Assembly (NCBI GenBank): GCA_022702085.1
Contig: JAKONF010000022.1
Coordinates: 1-8,056, forward strand
Length of the DNA: 8,056 bases
Direction: 5' to 3'
Origin: Rickettsiaceae bacterium
GTDB lineage: Bacteria > Pseudomonadota > Alphaproteobacteria > Rickettsiales > Rickettsiaceae
A program made the translations under genes and the position numbers. Below the pieces are notes generated by a model that was not told the origin of the DNA, made no database searches, and saw only the letters and a list, made by a program, of their open reading frames with translations. Shown here one piece after another: positions 7,548 to 8,056 of the stretch (positions are counted from its first letter, which is position 1; the number at the start of each line of letters is the position of its first letter).

Positions 7548-8045
7548 ATGAAAAATTATAATTACCAAAAAAATGATTCTGAAAATAGTTTTCATTTTGC
7601 AGCTTCACTGATAAAAATTATTGCCGTAGTAATAGCTATACCTATTTTATTAATATCAAAATGGGCAATAGCCTTTTTTATTGGCGCAATGTTACCTACA
7701 ATTATAGCTATTTTATTTGATAGGAATTATCATAAATGTGCTTCAGCAACGATTTGTTCCTTCAATTTAATAGGAGTATTACCTTATTTAATGAGATTGT
7801 GGAATAGTCAATCTATAAACAATATGGCAAAGTCAATAATTGTTGACATAGATACATGGATGGTCATATACGGAGTAGCTTTCGTTGGTCAACTATTATA
7901 TCTAGCAATACCATCTTTAGTTATTAAATATCACGCTGCCAAAAATCAAGTTCAAATCAATAATCTTGAAAAAAAATATAAGCAAATTACTGAACAATGG
8001 GGAATTTTAACGGAAAAAGACAATAACGATCTAAGAACTCCATAA
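7548..8045 (+). CDS. Small conserved-looking polytopic membrane protein of unknown function
   Basis: A 165-residue protein I cannot assign to a named family. It has four likely membrane helices, at about 19-36, 39-57, 63-82 and 104-126. A polar C-terminal tail (130-165) is rich in Lys, Gln and Glu with coiled-coil character (VQINNLEKKYKQITEQW). The second and third helices contain the most distinctive text, GAMLPTIIAILFDRN (46-60) and CSFNLIGVLPYLMRLW (70-85). The pattern resembles small membrane proteins I recall beside kinase-like genes in other alphaproteobacteria, an impression that needs a search. The start is 6 bases after the stop of the kinase-like gene and the stop overlaps the next ATG, so translational coupling on both sides is likely. 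Its length and lack of MreD features argue against MreD. There is no signal peptide with a cleavage site. A plausible but unproven role is membrane partner of the tail-anchored pseudokinase. Confidence 0.8.
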   Translation: MKNYNYQKNDSENSFHFAASLIKIIAVVIAIPILLISKWAIAFFIGAMLPTIIAILFDRNYHKCASATICSFNLIGVLPYLMRLWNSQSINNMAKSIIVDIDTWMVIYGVAFVGQLLYLAIPSLVIKYHAAKNQVQINNLEKKYKQITEQWGILTEKDNNDLRTP

Positions 8046-8056
8046 TGAATGCTAGT
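8045..8056 (+). CDS. Start of a further operon gene, cut by the window edge
   Basis: The stop codon of the preceding membrane protein gene overlaps an ATG in the sequence TAATG (stop 8043-8045, ATG 8045-8047). The frame reads Met-Asn-Ala-Ser and is open to the end of the window. One-base stop/start overlaps of this kind are typical of translationally coupled genes within an operon, so a third gene of the unit behind mreBC probably begins here. Four codons give no information on its product. A second ATG at 8049-8051 in another frame is an alternative start. Confidence 0.4.

Noticed and set aside
7548..8045. MreD as identity of the small membrane protein
   Set aside because: MreD usually follows mreC directly, with five or more helices and no long polar C-terminal coiled tail. 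This protein has four helices, a charged tail and no MreD-like motif that I can see.

Overview
The window looks like chromosome from an AT-rich alphaproteobacterium, most likely an intracellular lineage in or near Rickettsiales or Holosporales. The evidence is the strong A/T bias in codons and spacers, weak or absent Shine-Dalgarno sequences, tight gene packing, and the alphaproteobacterial flavour of TsaB, MreB and the LptG-like permease. Genes for MreB, MreC, LPS transport and a phosphohexomutase imply a shaped cell with an LPS outer membrane, which argues against an Anaplasma- or Ehrlichia-like organism. The placement is by eye and no database search was possible.

Layout. On the minus strand at the left edge, a phosphomannomutase/phosphoglucomutase gene (42-1412) is followed after 3 bases by the first 12 codons of miaA (38-1, cut by the window edge). 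A 75-bp divergent spacer separates these from tsaB (1488-2177, plus strand). A 103-bp AT-rich spacer with a good sigma-70-like promoter then leads into a tRNA gene with anticodon CAT (2281-2357, CCA encoded, probably the lysidine-type tRNA-Ile2). An lptG-like permease (2379-3464) starts only 21 bases after the tRNA. After a 93-bp spacer with an AT-only inverted repeat come mreB (3558-4610), mreC (4619-5452), a 686-residue kinase-like protein (5481-7541) and a 165-residue membrane protein (7548-8045). A further reading frame opens at 8045 in a TAATG stop/start overlap and runs off the window.

How the genes work together. The left part carries tRNA position-37 modification (miaA for i6A, tsaB for t6A) and sugar-phosphate interconversion for envelope polysaccharide. 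The right part is envelope biogenesis: LPS export to the outer membrane and the MreB/MreC elongation machinery. The most interesting part is the unit downstream of mreBC. It encodes a protein with a recognisable protein-kinase fold whose catalytic residues are replaced (a probable pseudokinase), a long conserved-looking middle region and a C-terminal membrane anchor. Next to it are a small four-helix membrane protein and at least one more gene. The gene order suggests an uncharacterised membrane module expressed with the elongasome; that functional link is inference.

No mobile elements, CRISPR arrays, pseudogenes or rRNA genes were seen.
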